Shown here: positions 1-5,308 of the stretch, piece after piece
Layout: each line of letters begins with the position of its first letter
How positions within the stretch are numbered: position 1 is the stretch's first letter
DNA from: JAJPJX01 sp964568355
GTDB lineage: Bacteria > Acidobacteriota > Terriglobia > Bryobacterales > Bryobacteraceae
Length of the DNA stretch: 6,179 nucleotides
NCBI GenBank assembly: GCA_964568355.1
Contig: CAZMRK010000490.1
Span: 1 to 6,179 of the forward strand
Direction of reading: 5' to 3'
Position numbers and translations under genes: made by a program
Notes under the pieces: model-generated
The model's input: the letters and a program-made list of their open reading frames with translations, nothing else
What the model was told of the DNA's origin: nothing
Databases searched by the model: none

Positions 1-400
1 ACAGATTACGCTGCGAAGCGGACCGCTCCGGGAGGCGCCCTATGTCGGCGACGAAGATCTCATCCGCCAGCTCATTCTGATTCTGCTCGATAATGCCATC
101 AAGTACACCCCCGAAGGCGGGACCGCGGAGATCCGCCTCGATCCCGGCTATTCGATCGTGGTCACCGATACGGGCATCGGCGTACCGGAGGACGCGCGGG
201 AGAAGATTTTCGACCGCTTTTTCCGGGTGGACAAGGCGCGGTCCCGGTCGTCCGCGAACCGGAGCGGCGGAGCAGGGCTCGGCTTGTCCATCGCGCGCTG
301 GATCGCGGGTGTTCATGGGGGAACCGCATCGCTCGATTCGTCCACTCCGGGCCAGGGAAGCGTTTTTGTGGTGAAGTTGCCGGTGACTCCGAATTTTTGA
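1..400 (+). CDS. Sensor histidine kinase, C-terminal ATP-binding part (5' end outside window)
   Basis: This is the catalytic half of a two-component sensor kinase, the domain that binds ATP and phosphorylates the kinase's own histidine. The reading frame is open from base 2 to the TGA at 398-400, giving 132 residues. All four ATP-lid boxes are present and intact. Counting from the first whole codon, the N box is LLDNAIKYTPEGG with Asn31, G1 is DTGIG at 56-60, the F box is IFDRFFRVD at about 69-77, and G2 is GGAGLGLS at 89-96. The tail TPGQGSVFVVKLP is typical of the HisKA/HATPase_c class that usually partners OmpR-type regulators. The sensor domain, the phosphorylated histidine and any partner regulator must lie to the left of the window. 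The gene converges on the response regulator gene at 516-1160. The domain call is firm; what the kinase senses cannot be seen. Confidence 0.95.
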   Translation, partial: QITLRSGPLREAPYVGDEDLIRQLILILLDNAIKYTPEGGTAEIRLDPGYSIVVTDTGIGVPEDAREKIFDRFFRVDKARSRSSANRSGGAGLGLSIARWIAGVHGGTASLDSSTPGQGSVFVVKLPVTPNF

Positions 401-420
401 GGTTTGGTGGCGCCGTGGGT

Positions 421-460
421 GATCGAGGACGTCGACGCAGCACGCTGAAGCGGGCGCTAC
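421..460. repeat. Dispersed palindromic repeat, copy 1
   Basis: This short repeat lies between two convergent genes. An 18-base core, CGCTGAAGCGGGCGCTAC at 443-460, is identical to 3974-3991. The match extends left to 431 with 3 mismatches in 30 bases, then more loosely (with gaps) to about 421. The centre forms a hairpin: GCACGC, loop TGAA, GCGGGC at 440-455, with one mispair (copy 2 is perfect). A small palindromic intergenic element recurring in one window suggests a REP-like family. No transposase is visible, so how it spread is unknown. Confidence 0.75.
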
Positions 461-461
461 G

Positions 462-509
462 TTCGTCTGCTCCGGGCGGGGAAAGTGTTTTTGTGGTGAA
501 GGTGGCAGT
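462..509 (+). pseudogene. Probable remnant of a histidine kinase 3' end
   Basis: This stretch aligns without gaps to 337-384, the tail of the kinase gene just upstream, at 39 of 48 bases. The match includes an exact 15-base run, GTTTTTGTGGTGAAG. In the matching frame it reads SSAPGGESVFVVKVAV against SSTPGQGSVFVVKLPV in the intact kinase (11 of 16 residues). Three codon differences are synonymous, which suggests descent from coding sequence. There is no start codon, no ATP-binding motif and no nearby stop: the frame runs on antisense into the response regulator gene, so it is not a working gene. It starts one base after the dispersed repeat ends. It could be a tail duplication of the adjacent kinase or the leftover of a different, deleted kinase gene. 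The evidence is a short alignment read by eye. Confidence 0.5.
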
Positions 510-515
510 ATTGGT

Positions 516-1160
516 CTACCCGATGCGGTCCCGCATGTACTCCATGGTGATGCGCACAAGCTGGCTGCGGGAACGCACGCCGGTTTTGGAGAAAAGTTGC
601 TGCATGGCGGATTTCACGGCGTTCTCGGAGATCTCGAGGCGCGTGGCGATTTCCTTGTTCGAATAGCCGCCCAGCACCGCCATCAGCACCTGGCGTTCGC
701 GGTGGCTCAGGCGCGCCAGCACGGCCGGCTCCTGCGCGGTGGGCGGGGGCAGCAGGCGCGGATCGATCCACACCTGGCCCGACATCACGCGCCGCATGGT
801 GTCCGGCAGCATCTCCGGCGAGGTATGTTTCAGGAAAATTCCGGAAGCTCCTTGAGCCAGAAGCTGGACCGCCTGCTGATCGGTCACCTGCGCGGTCAGC
901 ACCAGGATTTTGCCCTGGAAACCCATATCGCGGGCTACGGCGCAGAACTCCGACCCGCGCCGGCCGCCCAGGTCCAGATCCAGCAGGACCAGGTCCAGGC
1001 GGCTGGTGGCAATCAAGGGAAGAGCTTCCTCGACGGAGCCGCACTTGCCCACGATCTCGAAATCGGGCTCGCTGGCGAGCAGCAGCGCCAGTCCTTCCCG
1101 GAAAACCGCGTGGTCGTCCAGGATCAGAATCCGAATCTTGGCGTCGGAAGGCTGGCTCAT
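516..1160 (-). CDS. NarL/FixJ-family DNA-binding response regulator
   Basis: This is a cytoplasmic two-component response regulator of 214 residues, the normal length for the family. The N-terminal receiver domain (about 9-125) has the acidic pair Asp15-Asp16, the probable phosphorylated Asp61 (LLDLDLGG), Thr89 of the LTA motif and Lys111 in IFLK, so it should be phosphorylatable. A proline-rich linker at about 136-146 leads to a LuxR-type helix-turn-helix at about 150-203: LSHRERQVLMAVLGGYSNKEIA, followed by LEISENAVKSAMQQLF. The start ATG at 1158-1160 overlaps the TGA of the upstream kinase gene (ATGA). A purine-rich GGGG lies about 6 bases before the ATG, inside the last kinase codons. This means translational coupling, and the kinase is the obvious phosphodonor. 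Target genes are unknown; the divergent oxidoreductase is one candidate. It ends convergent to the truncated kinase at the left edge. Confidence 0.95.
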   Translation of the reverse strand: MSQPSDAKIRILILDDHAVFREGLALLLASEPDFEIVGKCGSVEEALPLIATSRLDLVLLDLDLGGRRGSEFCAVARDMGFQGKILVLTAQVTDQQAVQLLAQGASGIFLKHTSPEMLPDTMRRVMSGQVWIDPRLLPPPTAQEPAVLARLSHRERQVLMAVLGGYSNKEIATRLEISENAVKSAMQQLFSKTGVRSRSQLVRITMEYMRDRIG

Positions 1161-2551
1161 TTTATCCCCTTTGTGTTTGTGGTTTCCGCGACTTCCAGTT
1201 CCACCACAAACGAGCAGCCGTCGCTGGTGGGAACATACCGCAAATCCCCTTCAAAGGCCCGCACGATGGCACGCGAGATGTAGAGACCCAGACCGGTCAC
1301 GTCGGCGCCTTTTTGAAACGGCTCGAAGAGGCGGCTGGGATCGGGAATGCGCGGACCGGTGTTGCGAAACTCCACGGACACTCTTCGGTTGCGCGCGGCG
1401 CAAATCACCGACATGCTGCGCTTTTCCACCTGAGTCAGCGCCCGGCGCGCGTTCTGGGTCACATTGAGGAACGCTTGCAGCAGGCCGGAGGCATCGACCT
1501 GGACCTTGGGCAGATTCTCGGGAATCTGCCAGCCGACCGAGGCGTTAATCTCCTGAAAAGAAGGTTCGATGATGATGCGCAGCTCCGAGAGCACGGAGCG
1601 CAGGTCGACGGCTTCGGTGCGGTCTCCGCCCTCGTTGCGCAATTCCGCCGAAACCAGTTTGCGCAGCCCTTCCACGAGAGTGCCGAGGGCGCCCACCTGC
1701 TTGGTTGCGGCCAGCTCCGGAATGCGCGCGAGGGAGGCTTGCAGCACGCCGATGGCGGCGCAGTAGTTGCGGACCTCGTGCCAGGCCGCGCCCATCACCA
1801 CGCGCGAGCTCATGAGCAATTGCCGCAAGCGGCTCTCCTCGCGGTCGCGCAGCTCTTCGGAAGCGTTGAAGACAATGGCCGTGGCGTAGGGCCCTGCCTG
1901 GCCGGTATAGGTGGAGATCCAGGCCTGAGCGAAGAAAGTCTCGCCGTCCAGGCGGCGCGCGGTGCATTCCACCATGCGCCGCGAACCCTGGCCCACCGAA
2001 CCGGCCGAGAACAGATTCGGCACCGGCAGGAGGCCCGCGATCTGCCGGCCGCTGAGGATTCCGCCCTGGGCCCCAAACAACTGGTGGGCGGCTTCATTGG
2101 CCATGAGGATTTTGCCGGCGGCGTCGACGGAAACGATCGCGGCCAGGCTGCTTTCGATGAGCGCCTGGGAGTGTTCTTCCGCCTGTTTGCGCAGACGGGT
2201 CTGGTGCTGGATCACCAGGTCGCGGTTGCGAGCCAGTTCGCGGATAAACAATCCGGGACCGGCGAAGGCCATCATCACCAGGATCGAGCGCGTGATCAAT
2301 TCGGGAGCATGGGGAGTGGAGCTGAACTGTTCGCGCAAGACCATACACATGAGCGCGAGCAGTCCGATCTGGAGCCGATCGAGGAGGGGCGCCGCGAGGG
2401 CGATCGGAAAGACGTAGAGGAACCCTACGGATACGTCGAGGAGGATTCGCCAATCCACCCAGGCGATGGTCAGAATGAGCACGCCGGACAGCGCAAGAAT
2501 ATGGCTTTTCTTGGCGCGGAAATAGCCGGCACTCAAATTCTGCGGACTCAT
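1157..2551 (-). CDS. Membrane sensor histidine kinase with PAS domain
   Basis: This 464-residue kinase should autophosphorylate in response to a signal and pass phosphate to the regulator encoded immediately downstream. Residues about 17-105 hold roughly four hydrophobic helices (about 17-33, 36-58, 62-73 and 88-105), so the sensor is embedded in the membrane with little periplasmic loop. A charged, probably coiled segment (106-128) leads to a PAS-like domain (about 130-235). The phosphorylated histidine is probably His258 in WHEVRN; it is followed by YCAAI instead of the common P-L. The ATPase domain has the N box NVTQNARRA (Asn367), F box LFEPF (408-412) and G2 box GLGLYIS (420-426). The G1 box is odd: NTGPRI at 397-402 has Asn instead of Asp and Arg instead of the last Gly. 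The ATG at 2549-2551 lacks a clear ribosome binding site, but an exact TATAAT lies about 18 bases upstream. The ligand is unknown. Confidence 0.93.
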   Translation of the reverse strand: MSPQNLSAGYFRAKKSHILALSGVLILTIAWVDWRILLDVSVGFLYVFPIALAAPLLDRLQIGLLALMCMVLREQFSSTPHAPELITRSILVMMAFAGPGLFIRELARNRDLVIQHQTRLRKQAEEHSQALIESSLAAIVSVDAAGKILMANEAAHQLFGAQGGILSGRQIAGLLPVPNLFSAGSVGQGSRRMVECTARRLDGETFFAQAWISTYTGQAGPYATAIVFNASEELRDREESRLRQLLMSSRVVMGAAWHEVRNYCAAIGVLQASLARIPELAATKQVGALGTLVEGLRKLVSAELRNEGGDRTEAVDLRSVLSELRIIIEPSFQEINASVGWQIPENLPKVQVDASGLLQAFLNVTQNARRALTQVEKRSMSVICAARNRRVSVEFRNTGPRIPDPSRLFEPFQKGADVTGLGLYISRAIVRAFEGDLRYVPTSDGCSFVVELEVAETTNTKGIK

Positions 2552-2569
2552 GACGGCTTAGGAGAGACA

Positions 2570-2599
2570 ATTATATCGGCGTGAGGGGTGCGGAGTCAC
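2570..2599 (-). promoter_or_regulatory. Promoter of the kinase-regulator operon
   Basis: On the minus strand, 2575-2570 reads TATAAT, a perfect -10 box. With an 18-base spacer, 2599-2594 reads GTGACT, matching four of six -35 positions. Transcription would start near 2563, leaving a leader of only about a dozen bases and no obvious ribosome binding site before the ATG at 2551. An imperfect operator-like inverted pair, CGTGA at 2580-2584 and TCACG at 2596-2600 (11-base spacing), overlaps the -35. Read from sequence alone. Confidence 0.5.
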
Positions 2600-2621
2600 G
2601 GAAAGGCGGAGGAAGGGGATT

Positions 2622-2630
2622 TGTTATGAT
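2622..2630 (+). promoter_or_regulatory. Extended -10 promoter of the oxidoreductase gene
   Basis: TGTTATGAT is an extended -10 element (TGn plus TATGAT, five of six consensus bases). No good -35 is present at the usual distance, which fits an extended -10 promoter. Transcription would start near 2637, giving a leader of about 25 bases that contains the GGAG at 2651-2654. The -10 overlaps the possible upstream ATG codons at 2626 and 2629, so a transcript from here could not use them. This supports the start at 2662. Confidence 0.42.
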
Positions 2631-2661
2631 GAAAAGTAACCTTCAGATCTGGAGAACCCAT

Positions 2662-3948
2662 ATGGCGGATGAGCTCAAGCGCCGGGACTTTCTGAAAACT
2701 TCCGCGGCGGCTGCCGTAATGGCAGGACCGGCCGTAATCTCCGCGCGAGGCGCGAACGATAAGATCAATATCGGCTGGATTGGGGTGGGCACGCGCGGCA
2801 ATGCCGGCATCGGCTGGCTGCACGATGCAGCCGCGGACCACGTGAAGCTCACCGCAGTGTGCGATACCTACCAGGGCTATATCGCCCGGGCCAAGGATCG
2901 CGTGCAGACGGTGTGGGGCAATATGCCGGACACCTACGTGGACTACCACGACCTGCTGGCAAAGAAGTCCATCGACGCGGTCTATATCATGACGCCGGAG
3001 CATCTGCACCACGATATGGCCATCGCGGCGCTGGAGGCCGGCAAACACGTCTACGTGGAGAAACCGCTGGCCCACACGATCGAAGAGGGCTGGGACATCA
3101 TCAAGGCCTGGAAGAAGTCCGGGAAAGTCTGCCAGGTAGGGACCCAGAATCGCAGTTCCTCGCTGTATAAGAAGGCCAAGGAGATGGTGAAGGCGGGCAT
3201 GATCGGCGATTGCCACTACGTGCGCGCCTTCTGGTACCGCAATTCGGCCAACGACAATCCCGCCTGGCGCTACGCCATTCCGGCCGATACCAACCCGCAG
3301 AATACGGACTGGAATCGCTTTCTGGGGAATGCCCCGAAGCGCGAATTCGATAAGCAGCGCTATTTCCAGTGGCGGCTGTATTGGGACTATTCGGGCGGTA
3401 TTTCGACGGACCTGCTGGTGCATCAGACCGATATCGTCAACTTCATGCTGGACAAGACCGTTCCGTCCTCCTGCATGGCGTCCGGCGGCATTTATCGCTG
3501 GACGGACCCCAAAGATGACCGGGATACACCGGACACGTTCAGCGCCATCTACGAATATCCGAGCCGGTTCCACCTTAACTATAGCTGCTATTTCGGCAAC
3601 GATCACTACGGTTACGGCGAGCAGCTATGCGGCAATGAGGGCACCATCGAGGTCATCAGCCGCAAGGACCTGTACTTTACGCCCGAGCTGCTGAACGGCA
3701 AGGCTTCCGAGAACGTGAAGGCGCGCGCGGCGGTGCACCTCAACGGCCCGAAGGATTTCGGAGAGTCGGACGGCGCCATCAACCACTTCCGCAATTTCAT
3801 CAATGCCATTCTGGGGAAAGAGGAAGTGATCGCACCGCCGACGGTGGGCCAGCAGGCCGCGATTTCCGGCCACATGGCCACGCTTTCGTTCAAGCACAAC
3901 AAGAAGATCGTCTGGAACGAATCGGGGAATAGCTACAGTTTTGTTTAG
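2662..3948 (+). CDS. Tat-exported Gfo/Idh/MocA-family oxidoreductase
   Basis: This is a 428-residue NAD(P)-dependent dehydrogenase-fold protein of the glucose-fructose oxidoreductase/inositol dehydrogenase/MocA family, which usually acts on sugars or cyclitols. It starts with a twin-arginine signal: KRRDFLK at residues 6-12, then an Ala-rich hydrophobic stretch ending near AVISA (28). It should therefore be folded, loaded with cofactor and exported. The Rossmann dinucleotide motif is GVGTRG (41-46), followed by TPEHLHHD (111-118), the family EKP signature (133-135) and, in the C-terminal domain, GGISTDLLVHQTD with Asp250 and His254 as likely active-site residues. The ATG at 2662 is chosen because GGAG lies 7 bases upstream and the Tat motif then sits at the extreme N-terminus. 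ATG 2626, with AGGGG upstream, would add 12 residues. Glycosidases of family GH109 share this fold and signal type, so a redox role is not certain. The substrate cannot be read from the sequence. Confidence 0.93.
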   Translation: MADELKRRDFLKTSAAAAVMAGPAVISARGANDKINIGWIGVGTRGNAGIGWLHDAAADHVKLTAVCDTYQGYIARAKDRVQTVWGNMPDTYVDYHDLLAKKSIDAVYIMTPEHLHHDMAIAALEAGKHVYVEKPLAHTIEEGWDIIKAWKKSGKVCQVGTQNRSSSLYKKAKEMVKAGMIGDCHYVRAFWYRNSANDNPAWRYAIPADTNPQNTDWNRFLGNAPKREFDKQRYFQWRLYWDYSGGISTDLLVHQTDIVNFMLDKTVPSSCMASGGIYRWTDPKDDRDTPDTFSAIYEYPSRFHLNYSCYFGNDHYGYGEQLCGNEGTIEVISRKDLYFTPELLNGKASENVKARAAVHLNGPKDFGESDGAINHFRNFINAILGKEEVIAPPTVGQQAAISGHMATLSFKHNKKIVWNESGNSYSFV

Positions 3949-3950
3949 GC

Positions 3951-3991
3951 GTCGACGGACGGTCGACACGGCCCGCTGAAGCGGGCGCTAC
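3951..3991. repeat. Dispersed palindromic repeat, copy 2 (possible bidirectional terminator)
   Basis: This is the second copy of the element at 421-460, filling the 39-base gap between the oxidoreductase stop and the convergent padR stop. It contains two hairpins. GTCGAC at 3951-3956 pairs with GTCGAC at 3962-3967 across a 5-base loop. GCCCGC at 3971-3976 pairs perfectly with GCGGGC at 3981-3986 across a TGAA loop. No T-run follows on either strand, so it is not a classical intrinsic terminator, but it could block transcription or protect the 3' ends of both convergent mRNAs. The final GCTAC of the repeat includes the reverse complement of the padR TAG stop at 3988-3990. Confidence 0.75.
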
Positions 3992-4338
3992 ATGCTCAGC
4001 ACGCGACCGATCACTCCGGAGATGCGCGTCCAGTTCTCCGTCTCGCGCGTCAACTGCTGCCGGCCACGCCGGGTAATGGAGTAGAAGCGGGCTTTCCGGT
4101 TGTTTTCCGATGTCCCCCAGTCGGAAGTGATCCAGCCTTGCTGCTGGAGCCGCAGTAAGGAAGTGTAGACCGTCCCCTCATTCAGTTGCAGGACGTCCTC
4201 GCTGATTTGCTCAATCCGGCGCGCGATTCCGAAACCGTGCAGCGGCCCTAACGCATCGAGTGTTTTCAGAATCATCAGGTCCAGCGTGCCCTGCAAGACT
4301 TCGGACCTGCCGGATTCGCCGGCTTTTTCTTTGGACAT
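3988..4338 (-). CDS. PadR-family transcriptional regulator
   Basis: This is a compact winged-helix DNA-binding repressor of 116 residues, a typical size for the short PadR subfamily. Residues 15-40 read LQGTLDLMILKTLDALG, then PLHGFGIARRI, the hallmark first helices. The recognition region GTVYTSLLRLQQQGWI (55-70) corresponds to the family pattern G-T-x-Y-x-x-L-x-R-L-E-x-x-G. The wing KARFYSITRRGRQQL is at 82-96. A C-terminal helix (about 97-115) probably forms the dimer interface. The chosen ATG at 4336-4338 puts the domain at the usual distance from the N-terminus; longer readings add residues unlike the family. No clear ribosome binding site precedes it, only TTTTTGGTA. In many bacteria such regulators sit beside the transporter or permease genes they control, but none is adjacent here. 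The stop codon lies inside the dispersed repeat. The family call is strong; the target is unknown. Confidence 0.93.
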   Translation of the reverse strand: MSKEKAGESGRSEVLQGTLDLMILKTLDALGPLHGFGIARRIEQISEDVLQLNEGTVYTSLLRLQQQGWITSDWGTSENNRKARFYSITRRGRQQLTRETENWTRISGVIGRVLSM

Positions 4339-4345
4339 TACCAAA

Positions 4346-4374
4346 AAGATACCAGGGTTCCTTTGGAATATCCA
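4346..4374 (-). promoter_or_regulatory. Possible padR promoter and operator
   Basis: On the minus strand, TGGATA (4374-4369) and TATCTT (4351-4346) are spaced 17 bases apart; each matches four of six sigma-70 consensus bases. The predicted transcript would start almost at the padR ATG, implying a leaderless or nearly leaderless mRNA, in line with the missing ribosome binding site. A small symmetric element, TGGA-ATA-TCCA at 4364-4374, overlaps the -35 and could be a PadR self-binding site. Both matches are weak. Confidence 0.25.
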
Positions 4375-4396
4375 TAGGGATGGGGGGCGCGAAGGA

Positions 4397-4420
4397 CCGC
4401 GCCGGAATCGTCCGGCGCGG
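4397..4420 (-). terminator. Strong GC hairpin downstream of the Dabb gene
   Basis: CCGCGCCGG at 4397-4405 and CCGGCGCGG at 4412-4420 form a perfect 9-bp stem with a 6-base loop, 18 bases after the stop of the secreted Dabb gene. No T-run follows in the direction of transcription, so it lacks the second half of a classical intrinsic terminator. It probably ends or stabilises the transcript of the upstream genes and separates them from padR. Confidence 0.45.
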
Positions 4421-4438
4421 CGCAAAAGGCGGACGGGA

Positions 4439-4837
4439 TCAGTTTGTAATGTCGTGGGTGGTGCTTTCTCCGCGTACCGGCAGGTAGATTTTCTCCCATT
4501 CCTTGTGAGCCGGGGCGTTTGCATAAGCGTCGAAGGCGGCCTGGTCCTTGAACTCCATCACGATGGCGGCATGGTAGTCGCGGGGCTGCACTTTGAGGGT
4601 TTTGAGCCAGATGTTCTTGATGCCCGGAATTTCACCAGCCATCTTGCGCACCCCTTCGATGGCGGCGGTCTTCTGCTCCGCGGTGGCCGAAGACTTCCAT
4701 TGGATGGTGACCACATGAACCACCGAACTGGGCGTGCCAAACTTGTTGGCTCCGGCCAGAACTCCGGCGCCGAACAGGGCGGCAGCCGCCACGGCCGCGA
4801 GCGACACCCGCATTGCGTTGAAGCGCTTCGTTTGCAT
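4439..4837 (-). CDS. Secreted Dabb (stress-responsive A/B barrel) domain protein
   Basis: This 132-residue protein has an N-terminal signal: basic residues (QTKRFNAMR), then a hydrophobic Ala/Val/Leu core at about 11-28, with likely cleavage near residue 30. The mature part (about 39-122) is a Dabb-type ferredoxin-like dimeric barrel. It begins VVHVVTIQWK, continues with a helix ending in MAGEIPGIKN (67-76), then YHAAIVMEFKD (88-98) and YANAPAHKEW (105-114), which corresponds to the family's Y-x-x-x-P-x-H signature. Members include stress-induced proteins and small-molecule-binding or cyclase-like enzymes; nothing here decides which. GAGGAG lies 5 bases before the ATG, an excellent ribosome binding site, so the start is firm, although Met9 is an alternative. 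It begins 37 bases after the upstream membrane protein gene, suggesting co-transcription. The domain is recognised with good confidence; the function is unknown. Confidence 0.88.
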   Translation of the reverse strand: MQTKRFNAMRVSLAAVAAAALFGAGVLAGANKFGTPSSVVHVVTIQWKSSATAEQKTAAIEGVRKMAGEIPGIKNIWLKTLKVQPRDYHAAIVMEFKDQAAFDAYANAPAHKEWEKIYLPVRGESTTHDITN

Positions 4838-4874
4838 GTATGCTCCTCTAGAATTTTGCTTTCGTGGGACTATC

Positions 4875-5261
4875 TTACGGGTGGGGAAGGCCGCTTCGCA
4901 AGCCGCTCCATTCCTCCGCCAGAATGATGGAGTTGGCGGGGTTCTGAGCGTCGTACCTCACGTAGATGGGACCGATGGCGGAAGAAAGATCCTCCGGGAG
5001 ATATTCCTTCAACATACTGACATCCTGGGAAGCGGTGTATTCCACCCCGCGTACCTCGTAGCTGTAAACCAGCAGCTCGTCGCGTACATCGACTATGTTG
5101 GCGTCGCCCATCTTTCCGGTTGCGACCAGAGCGCTCCGGCGCCTTCTTTCCCACTCCGCCGGCGTGATACGGGAGCGGCGCCACAGACGGACCCCGAAGA
5201 TAGCCGCCAAGATCACCAGGACGGCCACCTCGGCCAGGATAATCAGTTCAATCGTAGACAA
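4875..5261 (-). CDS. Small single-helix membrane protein, DUF3592-like
   Basis: I do not recognise a function. From the TTG at 5259-5261 the protein has 128 residues. An N-terminal transmembrane helix (about 6-24, IELIILAEVAVLVILAAIFG) is followed by a basic stop-transfer patch (RLWRRSR) and a soluble beta-rich domain. That domain contains VYSYEVRGVEYTAS and ends VRYDAQNPANSIILAEEW. The pattern of a Y-x-V-x-G-x-x-Y strand and a late V-x-Y-x-x-x-N-P-x-x-S segment resembles DUF3592 proteins, but the match is by eye. The start is uncertain: the frame stays open to another TTG at 5348, which would overlap the transaldolase gene by 40 bases, and neither codon has a good ribosome binding site. It lies 47 bases downstream of the transaldolase stop on the same strand and is probably read through from that promoter. 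It is almost certainly a real gene, given the clear membrane-then-domain architecture. Confidence 0.75.
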   Translation of the reverse strand: MSTIELIILAEVAVLVILAAIFGVRLWRRSRITPAEWERRRRSALVATGKMGDANIVDVRDELLVYSYEVRGVEYTASQDVSMLKEYLPEDLSSAIGPIYVRYDAQNPANSIILAEEWSGLRSGLPHP

Positions 5262-5308
5262 GTTCGTTGCCAGGAAATCAGTATCCCTGGGCGCGCAACC
5301 CGCGGAAA

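Noticed and set aside
597..1283. 228-codon open frame on the plus strand over the response regulator gene
   Set aside because: It is the antisense shadow of a complete receiver plus helix-turn-helix protein.
1313..2584. Long open frame of 423 codons on the plus strand, antisense to the sensor kinase gene
   Set aside because: It mirrors the kinase gene, is rich in His/Gln/Arg/Gly without recognisable domains, and the opposite strand encodes a clear multi-domain kinase. High GC content keeps antisense frames open.
2581..2661. N-terminal extension of the oxidoreductase from GTG 2581 or ATG 2626
   Set aside because: The extra residues are not family-like and would bury the twin-arginine motif. 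The extended -10 element overlaps ATG 2626, and GGAG is well placed for ATG 2662. ATG 2626 does have AGGGG upstream, so it is disfavoured, not impossible.
2596..3606. 336-codon open frame on the minus strand within the oxidoreductase gene
   Set aside because: It is antisense to a well-conserved Gfo/Idh/MocA protein, shows no family motif and is a GC-driven shadow.
4339..4524. N-terminal extension of PadR upstream of 4338
   Set aside because: The added residues are Arg/Pro-rich, unlike the family, cross the strong hairpin at 4397-4420 and overlap the Dabb gene.
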